Shown: piece by piece, positions 15,064 through 23,479 of the stretch
How the letters are laid out: the number at the start of each line of letters is the position of its first letter
How positions within the stretch are numbered: position 1 is the stretch's first letter
Assembly (NCBI GenBank): GCA_902490095.1
Contig: CABUCQ010000019.1
Coordinates: 1-23,855 of the forward strand
From: an uncultured Collinsella sp.
GTDB taxonomy: Bacteria; Actinomycetota; Coriobacteriia; Coriobacteriales; Coriobacteriaceae
Length of the DNA stretch: 23,855 nucleotides
Direction of reading: 5' to 3'
Translations under genes and position numbers: made by a program
Notes under the pieces: generated by a model
What the model was told of the DNA's origin: nothing
Database searches by the model: none
The model's input: the letters and a program-made list of their open reading frames with translations, nothing else

Positions 15064-15202
15064 GCTCGTTTCCTTACATGAGTTCATCGAAATCAAAACG
15101 CCCGCCCGTCGGCGGCGCTTTTGTCTCTTTACCCACAGGTTGTCTATGTTAACAGCTGGAGGAATATCTATAAACCCGGCTCACATGAATGCAGGTTATG
15201 AC

Positions 15203-15230
15203 CGCATCGCGGGACTCACCGCGCGATGCG
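15203..15230. repeat. Inverted repeat between tetR and clpC
   Basis: A perfect 9-bp dyad (CGCATCGCG at 15203-15211, complement at 15222-15230) with a 10-base loop lies 26 bases after the tetR stop. It may act as a weak terminator of the activase-tetR operon, although no U tract follows, or as a protein site upstream of clpC. Confidence 0.45.
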
Positions 15231-15255
15231 CGACAGGCGCCCCGCAAGAGAAACC

Positions 15256-15945
15256 CTAGGCGTCTTTCACCACGTCGGGACTCGTCGCACGCGATGCGCG
15301 ATAGGCATCGGCCTCCTTGGAGACGCGTTCGAGCAGCTCGGATGTATCGACGCCCTCGACTTGCGCGACCGTTTCCACCGTCTGCATGGCGACCGCCCTC
15401 AGGTACGCGCACGCGCTGTCCCCCAGCTGCTCGAGGTCTATCTCCTCGCCGCCCTCCCGGGCAAAGCCGACCGCCATCACAAAGCCCATGATGCCCGAGA
15501 CCAGAAAGCCCACCGCAAAGCTCGAATCTGCCTTGAGCTCTTCTCCGTCGGGGTGGACGATCTCTCTCACGCGGTCGATGATGATCGTATGGATGCCCTG
15601 CACGACCTGCTCGTCGGCACCCGCCCTCATAGTGATGACGATGCGCCGCAGCAGGCAGCGGACGTCGCGCCGGTCGAACGCCGAAAGGTCGCCCTCGCTC
15701 GAAAAATGCCAGAGGGCATCGGTGATGAGCTCGTTATCCTGCAGCAGCTGGGCTATGGCGATGGCGACGAGTTCATCGAAATCGTGAAAATAGTAGTAAA
15801 ACGTTCCGCGATTGCACTGGGCGGCGCGGGTCACCTCGCCAACCGACAGCTCGAAGATGCTGTTGTTCTCGATGAGCTCCCAAAACGCCTCGATGATACG
15901 GGTGCGTGCATCGGGCGCATCGGCGTCCTTACGCGGTCTCGCCAT
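15256..15945 (-). CDS. TetR/AcrR-family transcriptional regulator
   Basis: 229 residues from MARPRKDADAPDARTRIIEAF; a GTG nine bases upstream (15954) is an alternative start. Residues about 12-58 form the TetR DNA-binding domain (LSVGEVTRAAQCNRGTFYYYF with the following DELV). The C-terminal part is helical with a hydrophobic stretch (SSFAVGFLVSGIMGFVMAVGF) suited to ligand binding. The gene overlaps the end of the giant activase gene by 17 bases and is cotranscribed with it. The perfect palindrome at 20418-20438 before the activase is its probable operator, giving feedback control of the whole operon. The ligand is unknown; an acyl-CoA or fatty-acid-like effector would fit the neighbour but is a guess. 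Confidence 0.88.
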   Translation of the reverse strand: MARPRKDADAPDARTRIIEAFWELIENNSIFELSVGEVTRAAQCNRGTFYYYFHDFDELVAIAIAQLLQDNELITDALWHFSSEGDLSAFDRRDVRCLLRRIVITMRAGADEQVVQGIHTIIIDRVREIVHPDGEELKADSSFAVGFLVSGIMGFVMAVGFAREGGEEIDLEQLGDSACAYLRAVAMQTVETVAQVEGVDTSELLERVSKEADAYRASRATSPDVVKDA

Positions 15946-18900
15946 GCGCCTCACCGCACCCCTGCGCCTTGGCGTTCATGATGAGCATCTGAAGACGGTT
16001 CTCCACGTTGGCGAAGCTCACGTCGGGATCGTAGTCGAGCGGCAGGAACTGCGCCGTGGGATACTGCTCCTTGAGCGCATGGATGAGCCCGCGCCCCACG
16101 ACATGGTTGGGCAGACACCCGAACGGCTGCAGGATCACGAAGTTGCGGCAGCCGCGCTTGGCGTGCTCGAGAATCTCCGCCGGAATCAGCACGCCCTCGC
16201 CCGCATCGAACGTATGGTGCAGGATCTTATCGCTCGCGCGCACGAGCTCGGGCATGCGCGTCGGCGGCTCGTAGAGCGGGCTCGCCGCGCCCAGGCGGTC
16301 GCAACGGTCGTGCGCGAGCTCGAACAGGTTGTCCGCCGTGGCGTACCAGGCCTTTTCGGGCAGCGACAGGTCGACGTGGAACTCGCGCGACTGCGCATGC
16401 TTGTAGAAATAGGTCTTGCGGATCACGTCGGTCATGCGCGCCTCGATGACCTCGAGCCCGTTGTCCTCGAGGTAGCGCTCGATCTCGTGGTTGGCGCCGA
16501 GATGGAAATTGAGCAGGTACTCGCCCACGATGAGAACGGTCGGATGCGGGTTCGAGCGGTCGTACGGAACGGCGTCCATGATCGCAAGCGCGCGTTTGAA
16601 GCCCGTCGCCTGGCCTCTCAGCCCGGAGCGCTCCATGCCCTCGATAACCTCATCGAGCGCGCGGTCGAACGCAGCGTCCGCCGCGCCCTTCTCGAGCTCG
16701 TAGGGACGGATGCGCCTAAGCATGGCCTCGAGGGCATCGATCATGGGAAGACCGTAGGCGATCTGGATGCTCGGGCCAAGGCCGAGCTTGAAGCCCGGAT
16801 GCGCATTGTGGGCATCGACGTCGTCGTTGGTGAGCACCGGGACATAGTCGTATCCCGCGTCGTCGAGCGCGCGGCGCAGCAGGGGCATGTAGTGCGTCAG
16901 GCGGCAGTCGCCGATATACTTGCCAGTCACCACGGCGACGTCTTGCGGGTCGTACTTACCGCTCTCGAGTGCCGCGAGCGCCTCGCCGATCACGATTTGC
17001 GCGGGGAAGCAGATGTCGTTGTGCACATAGCGTTTGCCCAGGCGGATGGCATCCTCGCGCCCGATATCAAGGGCCTCGGCGCGCACGCCCTGATTGCGCA
17101 TCGCCGCGGTCATGAGCCTGCAGAACGCATGGGAGGTGTTGGGGACCAGCGCGATCTTGTCGTGCCGGTCGCGCTTGGTGTACTTGACCTTATACGGGTC
17201 GTCGAGCGGATGGACCGCGTGCACCCGGGCGCCCTCGGCACGCTCCTCCGCGCGACGACGGTTGACCGACTCGATAAACGAACGCACGCGAATGCCCATG
17301 GGACCGGCGACGTCGCTCTCATCGAGCTTGATCATCATCGGAACCTTGGAGCCCATCTCGCCCATCATGCGCGCGATCTCGTCGGTGAGATACGCATCGT
17401 GGCCGCAGCCGAAGCTGCCCATCTGCACGAGCTCGAGCTCGGGCGTCGATGCGACGATGACCGCGCACGACAGCATGCGCGCATGGTAGTTGTTCACGAT
17501 GTCGATGCGGCTGTTGGAAAGATCGACGTTGCAGACCCCCGGCACCGCATCGGGCGTCAGCACGGGGATGCCGCGCTCAGAGAAGAGCTTGGGCAGCCCG
17601 TGGTTGACCAGCGGGTCGTTGTGGTACGGGCGCGAAGCGATCACTACCGCGTAGCCGCCGTCCTCGCGCACGTTCTCGAGCACCTGCCTGCCGCGCAGCT
17701 GCAGCTGGTTCTCAAACGTCTCCTGCGCGCGGTCCGCCTGCTCGGTCGCCTTGGCAACCAGGTCGGCATCGATATCGAAGGTCTCCTTGCACCACGCCTT
17801 GAGCTGGCGGTTTCGGTCGCCCTCGTCGTACCAGTGGAACAGCGGCGTATCGAACGGAACGCCGAAACGCTCCTCCGGGTTATCGGAATTGCGCATCACG
17901 TAGGGGTATCCCTTTACGACGGCGCACATCCACTCGCTGGTAGAGGCGGTGTTTTCGGTGGGCACCGTCGTGATGATGGGCATGAAGATGCGGTCGACGC
18001 CGGCGTCGACGAGATTGCGGATGTGCCCGTGGACGAGCTTGGCCGGGAAGCACACGGTGTCGGATGTGACGTGCGCCAGACCGCGCTCGTACATCGCCTT
18101 GGTGCTGCGTCCCGAGACGCGCACCTTAAAGCCGAGCGTGCTGAAGAACGTCGACCAGAACGGCATGGTGTCCCAGAACTCGAGCACACGGGGAATGCCG
18201 ATCGTGACATCGCGCCCCCCGCAGACGGGAACCGTGGGGTACGACTCGAACAGCAGCTCCTCGCGGTCGACAAAGAGATTGGGGGCAGCCGCAGTCCGGT
18301 CGCGCCCCGTGCCGGGTGCCTGTGCCTCGCAAGCACCCTGCGGACGCAGCTCCTCCGCCGCGGGAACCTCGCGCACGAGCTCATCCCATGAGATGGCGCC
18401 GCCGCGCGGGCAGCGATTGCCCGTGACGTAAAGCGAGCCGTCGCCAAATGCCACGACCGCGCGCTGGCAGTGGTTGTTGCACCGACGGCAGGTAACGCCG
18501 CCGAACTCGCGATGCTCGAAGCGCTCCACGGCATCGAGCCCGATAAACGACGTGTCGGCGTCGCCCTTGCGGCATTCCTCGCGCGCGAGCAGGGCGATAC
18601 CGATAGCGCCCATCAGCCCCGGGTGGGGCGCACGCGTGACGGGTTTGCCCAGATACTGCTCGAATGCGCGCAGCACCGCGTCGTTTCGGAACGTGCCGCC
18701 CTGGACGACGACTTTGTCGCCCAGACGGTTGAGATTTGAAACGCGAATGACCTTGGTGAACACGTTCTCGATAATCGAACGGCAGAGACCGGCCATGATG
18801 TCGCCCGGACCCTTACCGCGCCGCTGCTCGGAAACGACGCTGCTGTTCATGAACACCGTGCAGCGGCTGCCGAGAACGGCGGGGGCTTTGGACGAAAATG

Positions 18901-20368
18901 CCTCGGTCGCGATATCCTCAACGGCTATTCCGAGGTTTTTGGCAAAACCCTCGAGGAACGAGCCGCAGCCCGCAGAGCACGCCTCGTTGACGACGATATC
19001 GGTCAGCACGCCGTGGTTGAGCCAGATGGCCTTCATATCCTGTCCGCCGATGTCGAGCACGAAGGTCGCATCGGGAACGCATGCGCACGCGGCGCGGGCG
19101 TGCGCGACCGTCTCGACCGTATGGTAGTCGGCGTGGAACGCGCGCGCGAAAAGCTCCTCGCCGTATCCCGTGGTGCCCACGGCATCGATCGCAAGCGTGA
19201 CTCCCGCTGTCTCCCAGCGGTTCTTCAAGCTGACAAGACCCTGTTGGGCGACGTCGAGCGGTCTGCCGTTATTAGACGCGTAGAACGAATCGACAAGCTC
19301 ACCCGCCTCATCGACCAGGGCGAACTTGGTCGTCGTGCTCCCCGAATCGATACCGAGCGCCACACGCACCGTCTCTCCGGGCGCATACGCATCCGGACCC
19401 TTTGCCGGCGTCTCTTTGCCATGGCGTGCCGTAAAATCCGCCTGCTCGGCAGGTGTGGCAAAAAAGGGCTGGGCAAGACGTCCCTCCCCGCTTGCGGGCG
19501 CGACCGTCTCGAGCTTATCCAGCCGGACAAAAGCGTCGGGAAGGTCGATCGGTTGGGACGATGCGAATATGTCGGTCAGCGACAGGGCGGCACCGCGCGC
19601 GACCATGATCTGCGGATCGCGCGGGACGATAACCTGATCGTCCGATAGATTCAGTTGCTCCCGGAACACGCGGACCAGTGTGGGGTTGTAGGCGAGCGTA
19701 CCGCCCTCGAAGATTACCGGCGGCTCGATGTCGATACCCTGGGCCAGACCGCCGATCGTTTGGCGGGCGACCGCGTGAAGCGCCGAAAGCGCCAGGTCGG
19801 TGGTAGGAATGCCCTCGTTGAGCAGCGGCTGGATATCGGTCTTTGCGTACACGCCGCAGCGGCCCGAGACCTCGTGGACGGTCGTTCCCCGGCTTGCGAG
19901 CTGTTCGAACTCGCCCGATTCGGTGCCGACCCCCATGAGCTTTGCCATCTCGTCGATAAATGCACCGGTACCGCCTGCGCACGAGCCGTTCATGCGCATG
20001 TCGGCAACCTCGATGTCTCCCTTATCGTTGGTGCGGAAGAAGATCATCTTGGCGTCTTGGCCGCCCAGCTCGATGGCGCAGCGCGTCTGCGGATAGAACC
20101 TGCTGATCGCGAGCGCGTTGGCGACCACCTCCTGAACGTACGAGGCGCCCAGCGCGGTCGCGATATCGCGCGCACCCGAGCCGGTCACCGCAACGCGCAG
20201 CGACTCATGGGGAAAGCGCTCGGCGAGCTCGCCGAGCATGGCGCGCACGCTCGCCGTCTGACACGCCCCGTGGCGGCGATATCCCCACCACGCCTCGGTC
20301 ATATCCTCGTGCATCGCGTAAACTTTGGTCGTCGTCGACCCTACGTCCAGTCCTACTAGCAACGCCAT
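15929..20368 (-). CDS. Giant acyl-CoA dehydratase activase-related protein (two activase domains, DUF2229, HgdB-like part)
   Basis: A 1479-residue protein. Residues 4-265 and 336-595 are two BcrA/BadF/HgdC-type ATPase (activase) domains: DVGSTTTK (8-15) and DSGSTTTK (341-348) bind phosphate, ELGGQDAK and DIGGQDMK follow. Each half has both cysteines that in HgdC hold a shared [4Fe-4S] cluster: C130/C171 and C464/C503. A four-cysteine site (C627, C630, C634, C653) may bind a second cluster or zinc. After residue about 720 come DUF2229 and 2-hydroxyacyl-CoA dehydratase-like regions with two CFP motifs (SDTVCFPAKLVHGH with C773, and NDICFPAQ) and a C-terminal QPFGCLPNHV. HgdC-type activases use ATP to drive an electron into a dehydratase; here donor and acceptor parts lie in one chain. 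The substrate is unknown. The start has CGGAG five bases upstream. Confidence 0.88.
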   Translation of the reverse strand: MALLVGLDVGSTTTKVYAMHEDMTEAWWGYRRHGACQTASVRAMLGELAERFPHESLRVAVTGSGARDIATALGASYVQEVVANALAISRFYPQTRCAIELGGQDAKMIFFRTNDKGDIEVADMRMNGSCAGGTGAFIDEMAKLMGVGTESGEFEQLASRGTTVHEVSGRCGVYAKTDIQPLLNEGIPTTDLALSALHAVARQTIGGLAQGIDIEPPVIFEGGTLAYNPTLVRVFREQLNLSDDQVIVPRDPQIMVARGAALSLTDIFASSQPIDLPDAFVRLDKLETVAPASGEGRLAQPFFATPAEQADFTARHGKETPAKGPDAYAPGETVRVALGIDSGSTTTKFALVDEAGELVDSFYASNNGRPLDVAQQGLVSLKNRWETAGVTLAIDAVGTTGYGEELFARAFHADYHTVETVAHARAACACVPDATFVLDIGGQDMKAIWLNHGVLTDIVVNEACSAGCGSFLEGFAKNLGIAVEDIATEAFSSKAPAVLGSRCTVFMNSSVVSEQRRGKGPGDIMAGLCRSIIENVFTKVIRVSNLNRLGDKVVVQGGTFRNDAVLRAFEQYLGKPVTRAPHPGLMGAIGIALLAREECRKGDADTSFIGLDAVERFEHREFGGVTCRRCNNHCQRAVVAFGDGSLYVTGNRCPRGGAISWDELVREVPAAEELRPQGACEAQAPGTGRDRTAAAPNLFVDREELLFESYPTVPVCGGRDVTIGIPRVLEFWDTMPFWSTFFSTLGFKVRVSGRSTKAMYERGLAHVTSDTVCFPAKLVHGHIRNLVDAGVDRIFMPIITTVPTENTASTSEWMCAVVKGYPYVMRNSDNPEERFGVPFDTPLFHWYDEGDRNRQLKAWCKETFDIDADLVAKATEQADRAQETFENQLQLRGRQVLENVREDGGYAVVIASRPYHNDPLVNHGLPKLFSERGIPVLTPDAVPGVCNVDLSNSRIDIVNNYHARMLSCAVIVASTPELELVQMGSFGCGHDAYLTDEIARMMGEMGSKVPMMIKLDESDVAGPMGIRVRSFIESVNRRRAEERAEGARVHAVHPLDDPYKVKYTKRDRHDKIALVPNTSHAFCRLMTAAMRNQGVRAEALDIGREDAIRLGKRYVHNDICFPAQIVIGEALAALESGKYDPQDVAVVTGKYIGDCRLTHYMPLLRRALDDAGYDYVPVLTNDDVDAHNAHPGFKLGLGPSIQIAYGLPMIDALEAMLRRIRPYELEKGAADAAFDRALDEVIEGMERSGLRGQATGFKRALAIMDAVPYDRSNPHPTVLIVGEYLLNFHLGANHEIERYLEDNGLEVIEARMTDVIRKTYFYKHAQSREFHVDLSLPEKAWYATADNLFELAHDRCDRLGAASPLYEPPTRMPELVRASDKILHHTFDAGEGVLIPAEILEHAKRGCRNFVILQPFGCLPNHVVGRGLIHALKEQYPTAQFLPLDYDPDVSFANVENRLQMLIMNAKAQGCGEAHGETA

Positions 20369-20417
20369 AATGCTCCGTCTCTCGCATTTTTCCTGCTAGA
20401 GATATACCACTCTACGT

Positions 20418-20438
20418 AATACAACAGACTGTTGTATT
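20418..20438 (-). promoter_or_regulatory. Perfect 21-bp palindrome, probable TetR operator
   Basis: Arms AATACAACAG (20418-20427) and its complement (20429-20438) surround a central A. The site lies 50 bases upstream of the giant activase start, within its promoter region (A+T-rich GGTATATCTC lies closer to the gene). Its size and symmetry are typical of TetR-family operators, and the only TetR gene nearby is the second gene of this operon. Confidence 0.7.
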
Positions 20439-20450
20439 TAAACTCCGTAT

Positions 20451-20483
20451 AAAAAGCGGCTGCCGAAACGCTTCAGCAGCCGC
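20451..20483 (-). terminator. Terminator downstream of the DUF2798 gene
   Basis: On the minus strand GCGGCTGC (20476-20483) pairs with 20456-20463, extended by a G-U and three more pairs, and is followed by TTTTT. It lies 165 bases beyond the stop of the DUF2798 gene. Between them, a 9-bp dyad (CGCTTAGGG at 20595-20603, complement at 20638-20646) sits beside the stop codon; nothing else was seen there. Confidence 0.75.
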
Positions 20484-20648
20484 CGAATGCACCAACAGAT
20501 TGTCTGCGCGCTAGCACGTCGGGCAACGGAGCAGCACGGGCCCTCCGGTCATGCGCACCGCTCGCGCCCGCGATGTCGCCGAGCGAGCTATCCACGCTTA
20601 GGGCTCCAACCAAGCAAGTCGCCCGCGCTCAGCAGGTCCCTAAGCGAG

Positions 20649-21197
20649 CTACTCGCACTCAGAAGCCATAGCCTGCTCCAAGAGCTCGGCATGCTCCTCC
20701 TCGAAAACCGTCCCCACAGGGAAGGCGCGACGGAAGACGAAGCGGGAAATCGGACCGGCTACCAAAAGGTTCCACGGCAGCGCCATCACAAAATTATGCG
20801 GGATGTTGATCATCCAGATCGCGGGCACGGAATACAGGTTCGCAAGGATGCCGCCGGGCATGTGCGTCAGACCCTCGCACGCGCCGTAAAGCGACATGAT
20901 GATGACCATGGGAACGACCATGCAGGAGCTGACGGCGAGCGTCATGGCAAGCGGCGAGCTCTTGCCCGGCGTGACCAAGTACTTAAAGGCGAAACCCTTG
21001 GCGAGCGGGCTGGCGACGAACCAGTCGCAGCACATGGCAAAAATGTAGGCAACGGGGAAGCCGAGCCACGCAGCGGCAACGACCTCGCCGTTGATGGCCC
21101 CGTGCTGCAGGGCAACGTTGTAGATGCTCATCCAGATCACCATGCAAAAGCACATGATAAAGGTGAACAGCAGGCTCTCTCGTTTGTTGATAGGCAT
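20649..21197 (-). CDS. DUF2798-family membrane protein
   Basis: 182 residues from MPINKRESLLFTFIMCFCMV; an earlier in-frame start at 21278 would run through the hairpin at 21245-21291 and is unlikely. Four membrane helices (about 8-30, 40-62, 84-105, 118-145) are arranged as two similar halves of about 75 residues, each with a polar turn, as in DUF2798. The end is acidic (EEEHAELLEQ). The biochemical role of this family is not known to me. AAAGGA lies about ten bases before the start, a little far. It is probably a one-gene unit bounded by the hairpins at 21245-21291 and 20451-20483. Confidence 0.75.
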   Translation of the reverse strand: MPINKRESLLFTFIMCFCMVIWMSIYNVALQHGAINGEVVAAAWLGFPVAYIFAMCCDWFVASPLAKGFAFKYLVTPGKSSPLAMTLAVSSCMVVPMVIIMSLYGACEGLTHMPGGILANLYSVPAIWMINIPHNFVMALPWNLLVAGPISRFVFRRAFPVGTVFEEEHAELLEQAMASECE

Positions 21198-21244
21198 GAA
21201 GGGCAGATTCCTTTCCGTGTTGCGTCGCGGCGCCGCCAACAAAA

Positions 21245-21291
21245 ACGGGCGGGCGAGATGGAGCTGTTGGAACTTCATCTCGCCCGCCCGT
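21245..21291 (-). terminator. Very strong hairpin between thrE and the DUF2798 gene
   Basis: A perfect 16-bp stem (arms 21245-21260 and 21276-21291), extended by three more pairs including one G-U, is followed on the minus strand by TTTTTGTT. It is placed 220 bases after the thrE stop and 47 bases before the DUF2798 start. It reads as the terminator of thrE, or as an attenuator in the DUF2798 leader. Confidence 0.75.
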
Positions 21292-21406
21292 GTTACGCGC
21301 GTCTGCGACTACTTATGTGGTGGAACCAGCCTAGCACGAAACGCATGCGCTTCGTAAGCGTTGAGTTTATGAAGATGCAGGGCACCAATAATCCCCCGAC
21401 CCCATA

Positions 21407-21473
21407 AGTTGCGGTGGAATACGGACTGTTTTGACCCTTTAAGCAGCAATTCAGTCCCTATTTCACCGCAACT
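21407..21473. repeat. Long imperfect inverted repeat (22-bp arms)
   Basis: Arms 21407-21428 and 21452-21473 match at 20 of 22 positions (one difference is a G-U pair in RNA) around a 23-base loop. It lies in the thrE-DUF2798 spacer just after the smaller dyad at 21477-21509. Its look is that of a dispersed extragenic palindrome. Confidence 0.55.
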
Positions 21474-21476
21474 CAT

Positions 21477-21509
21477 TTGGTGCAAAGTAACCTGTCCCCC
21501 TTGCACCAA
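21477..21509. repeat. Dyad TTGGTGCAA-N15-TTGCACCAA abutting the thrE stop
   Basis: A 9-bp perfect inverted repeat (21477-21485 and 21501-21509) begins directly after the thrE stop codon. The loop holds ACCTGTCCCC, a phrase recalled in the repeat at 23211-23250 (GTCCC). Confidence 0.5.
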
Positions 21510-23078
21510 TTAGCTGGTGTGGCGCCAGCGAGGGTCGGTGAGGGTTCTCGCCACGCCCAAGCCAACGGGCAGAAACGCCACGATGAGCACTGCGCGCACA
21601 AACCAGCCGAGCATGTTGACCGTGTCGAAGGTGCACATGTAATACATAGAGCGATAGAGATACAGACCGGGCACCATAATGACAATCGAAGGCACCGTGA
21701 GAGCGATGCGCGGGTAGGTGAGCTTGACTTCGGCCAAGCTTGCCAGCAGACCCGATACCAGCGCGCCGATAAACGCTGCTGCCTCGGGAGGCATGCCTGC
21801 GCTCAGGCCCAGGAAGGGAAGCACCGTCGGCGCATCGACGAGCGTAAGGCGCAGGGTATTGGATACGGCGCCGATCAACCCAGCTGCCGCGGCCATCTTT
21901 ACCGGGCTGTTGAACATCACCGAGAAGCCGAATACGCCAACGAAGCTCATCACCACGCGCAGGAGCGTAAGGGCAAGCGGCGAAAGGCCCAGTGGGGCAA
22001 AGTCGTCCGGCGCCAGGCCAACACACTCGGCAACCATCCAACCTACGAGCGTCGCCATCACAATAATCGATACGGCATATGAAAGGCGCTCGATACCGCT
22101 TCGCATGTCGAGCTTGGCGATGTCGAGGCCTGCCGTAATGAGGGGAAAACCGGGAATCACAAAGAGCATGGCGCCGATATAGCCTTCTTGGTGCGACATT
22201 GCCCCAGGTATGACCTGGCCAAGGCCGAGCAATGCCAGCAGATACGAAACGCAAGCGAGCGCAACGCCGGTCGTCAGCGCGCTGAACTGACCAAGGCCTT
22301 GCTTGAGAATATGGGAGCGGGCAAAGTTGCCGACACCCGCGCCCACGAACGCGCATGCCATCTCAATAGGACCGCCACCAAGTAAAAAGACAAAGGCGCC
22401 ACAGGCGCAGGCCGCCGCAAGGCCCTGTTGCCAGGGAGAGTAATCGGGTTTTGAACTCTCAACGGTCTTGAGCATCTCGTGATACTCGTGCACCGTGAAG
22501 CGACGACCATAGGTCTCGATTTCCTTGAGGAAACTCTCCATCATCCAAATGCGATGGGTATTGACGCCCGTTGTGGGCAAGCTGACGACCTCATTAAAGC
22601 AGTGACCATCTTCGATGCAAGTACACTCAAACGACAGGAGACTTAAGTCAACGTGGATGGTCACACCGAGTACGGCGGCGACACGATTCATGGTATCGCG
22701 AACACGCCAGGCACCCGTTCCGCTCGCGAGCATAAGCATACCGGTGCGGCAGATGATGGATGATTTATCGGTGAGCGGCGCATCGACGGCAAGTTCATCG
22801 CCTGCCGTCACGATCTGGTGCCAGTCAGTTTTCATATGGAGCGCGCCGGCACGGACACCGTGGTGCATGGGGGCTCTCGAAAGCAGCGAGTCAAGGCGCG
22901 AAGGCTGTGAGGGCTCCGCCGATTCGCCCTCGTCCTCGTCGGGCTCTTCATCGACCAGATCAAAGGAATCAAGCGGCGCTGGCTCGCGACGGTCGATCAG
23001 CTCCTCGTCCTCATCATCAAAGTAATTGAACTGATCGAGCATGTCCTCTTCGATTGAACGCTCGCTCGCGTCGTCCAT
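21510..23078 (-). CDS. thrE: Threonine/serine exporter, fused ThrE type
   Basis: A 522-residue membrane protein. Residues 1-65 are a strongly acidic, probably disordered head. Residues about 105-215 form the soluble ThrE domain (CRTGMLMLASGTGAWRVRD, with DTMNRVAAVLG following). About ten membrane helices follow from residue 218, in two blocks: the DUF1212-like part with VIPGFPLITAGLDIAKLDM and the DUF3815-like part with SVMFNSPVKMAAAAGLIGA and PSIVIMVPGLYLYRSMYYM. In many bacteria these blocks are two proteins; the fused form is as in Corynebacterium ThrE, which exports threonine and serine using the proton gradient. GGGAG eight bases before ATG supports the start. It is a single-gene unit; no clear promoter was recognised upstream. 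Confidence 0.88.
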   Translation of the reverse strand: MDDASERSIEEDMLDQFNYFDDEDEELIDRREPAPLDSFDLVDEEPDEDEGESAEPSQPSRLDSLLSRAPMHHGVRAGALHMKTDWHQIVTAGDELAVDAPLTDKSSIICRTGMLMLASGTGAWRVRDTMNRVAAVLGVTIHVDLSLLSFECTCIEDGHCFNEVVSLPTTGVNTHRIWMMESFLKEIETYGRRFTVHEYHEMLKTVESSKPDYSPWQQGLAAACACGAFVFLLGGGPIEMACAFVGAGVGNFARSHILKQGLGQFSALTTGVALACVSYLLALLGLGQVIPGAMSHQEGYIGAMLFVIPGFPLITAGLDIAKLDMRSGIERLSYAVSIIVMATLVGWMVAECVGLAPDDFAPLGLSPLALTLLRVVMSFVGVFGFSVMFNSPVKMAAAAGLIGAVSNTLRLTLVDAPTVLPFLGLSAGMPPEAAAFIGALVSGLLASLAEVKLTYPRIALTVPSIVIMVPGLYLYRSMYYMCTFDTVNMLGWFVRAVLIVAFLPVGLGVARTLTDPRWRHTS

Positions 23079-23210
23079 ATAGACGCTCCCTTCCTACCGA
23101 CTAACCCCCATCCTAGGCAGCAACGGCTAAAGGAAACATAAAAGAGACGGCTGTCATGCATGGAAGGCGCAAACCCCCAATGCGTCGGTAGATCCCCAAC
23201 GACTAGGACT

Positions 23211-23250
23211 GTCCCCAAGTGCCGGCAGAAAAGGAACGTCCCTAAGTGCC
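23211..23250. repeat. Short direct repeat GTCCC(C/T)AAGTGCC
   Basis: Copies at 23211-23223 and 23238-23250 differ at one base and start 27 bp apart. They lie in the 400-base stretch 23079-23479, which has no gene; the rest of it holds a weak 7-bp dyad (TACCGAC at 23095-23101 with its complement at 23184-23190), and the structured upstream flank of the IS110 fragment. Confidence 0.5.
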
Positions 23251-23388
23251 AACCAGGGCAACACCGCAGATAGAGGACGGACAGCGAAAGCCCGCCAGAG
23301 CGAGCAAGGTGCCTTCAAGAAAAATGGCGCCGCAGGTTGAGCATAAGTCAGACACTATGACCCAATCCGAAGGCACGGAAACGACAGG

Positions 23389-23418
23389 AGCCCCCGCTCG
23401 TGACCGCGGGTCGGGGCT
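23389..23418 (+). other. Hairpin in the IS110 upstream flank, possible guide-RNA region
   Basis: AGCCCC (23389-23394) pairs with 23413-23418, and CGC pairs with GCG inside, with a small bulge. It lies about 60 bases before the transposase start. In the IS110 group the noncoding left end upstream of the transposase encodes the bridge RNA that selects target and donor DNA. Whether this segment is such a remnant cannot be decided by eye. Confidence 0.25.
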
Positions 23419-23479
23419 GCGACAATGTTGTTGAAGTGCCAGAGGCGCAGCCGCGCCGCAACGAGGTTGGGAGGCTCCC

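Noticed and set aside
15064..15202. Heat-shock control site (CIRCE, HAIR or CtsR box) before clpC
   Set aside because: Looked for because clpC is commonly controlled this way; no sequence close to any of these consensus sites was found.
15812..18391. 859-codon plus-strand frame opposite the giant activase
   Set aside because: It is antisense to a protein with clear motifs along its entire length. Composition is that of a shadow frame, with no recognisable domain.
23095..23190. TACCGAC...GTCGGTA dyad upstream of thrE
   Set aside because: 7-bp arms 82 bases apart are expected by chance in a stretch of this size.
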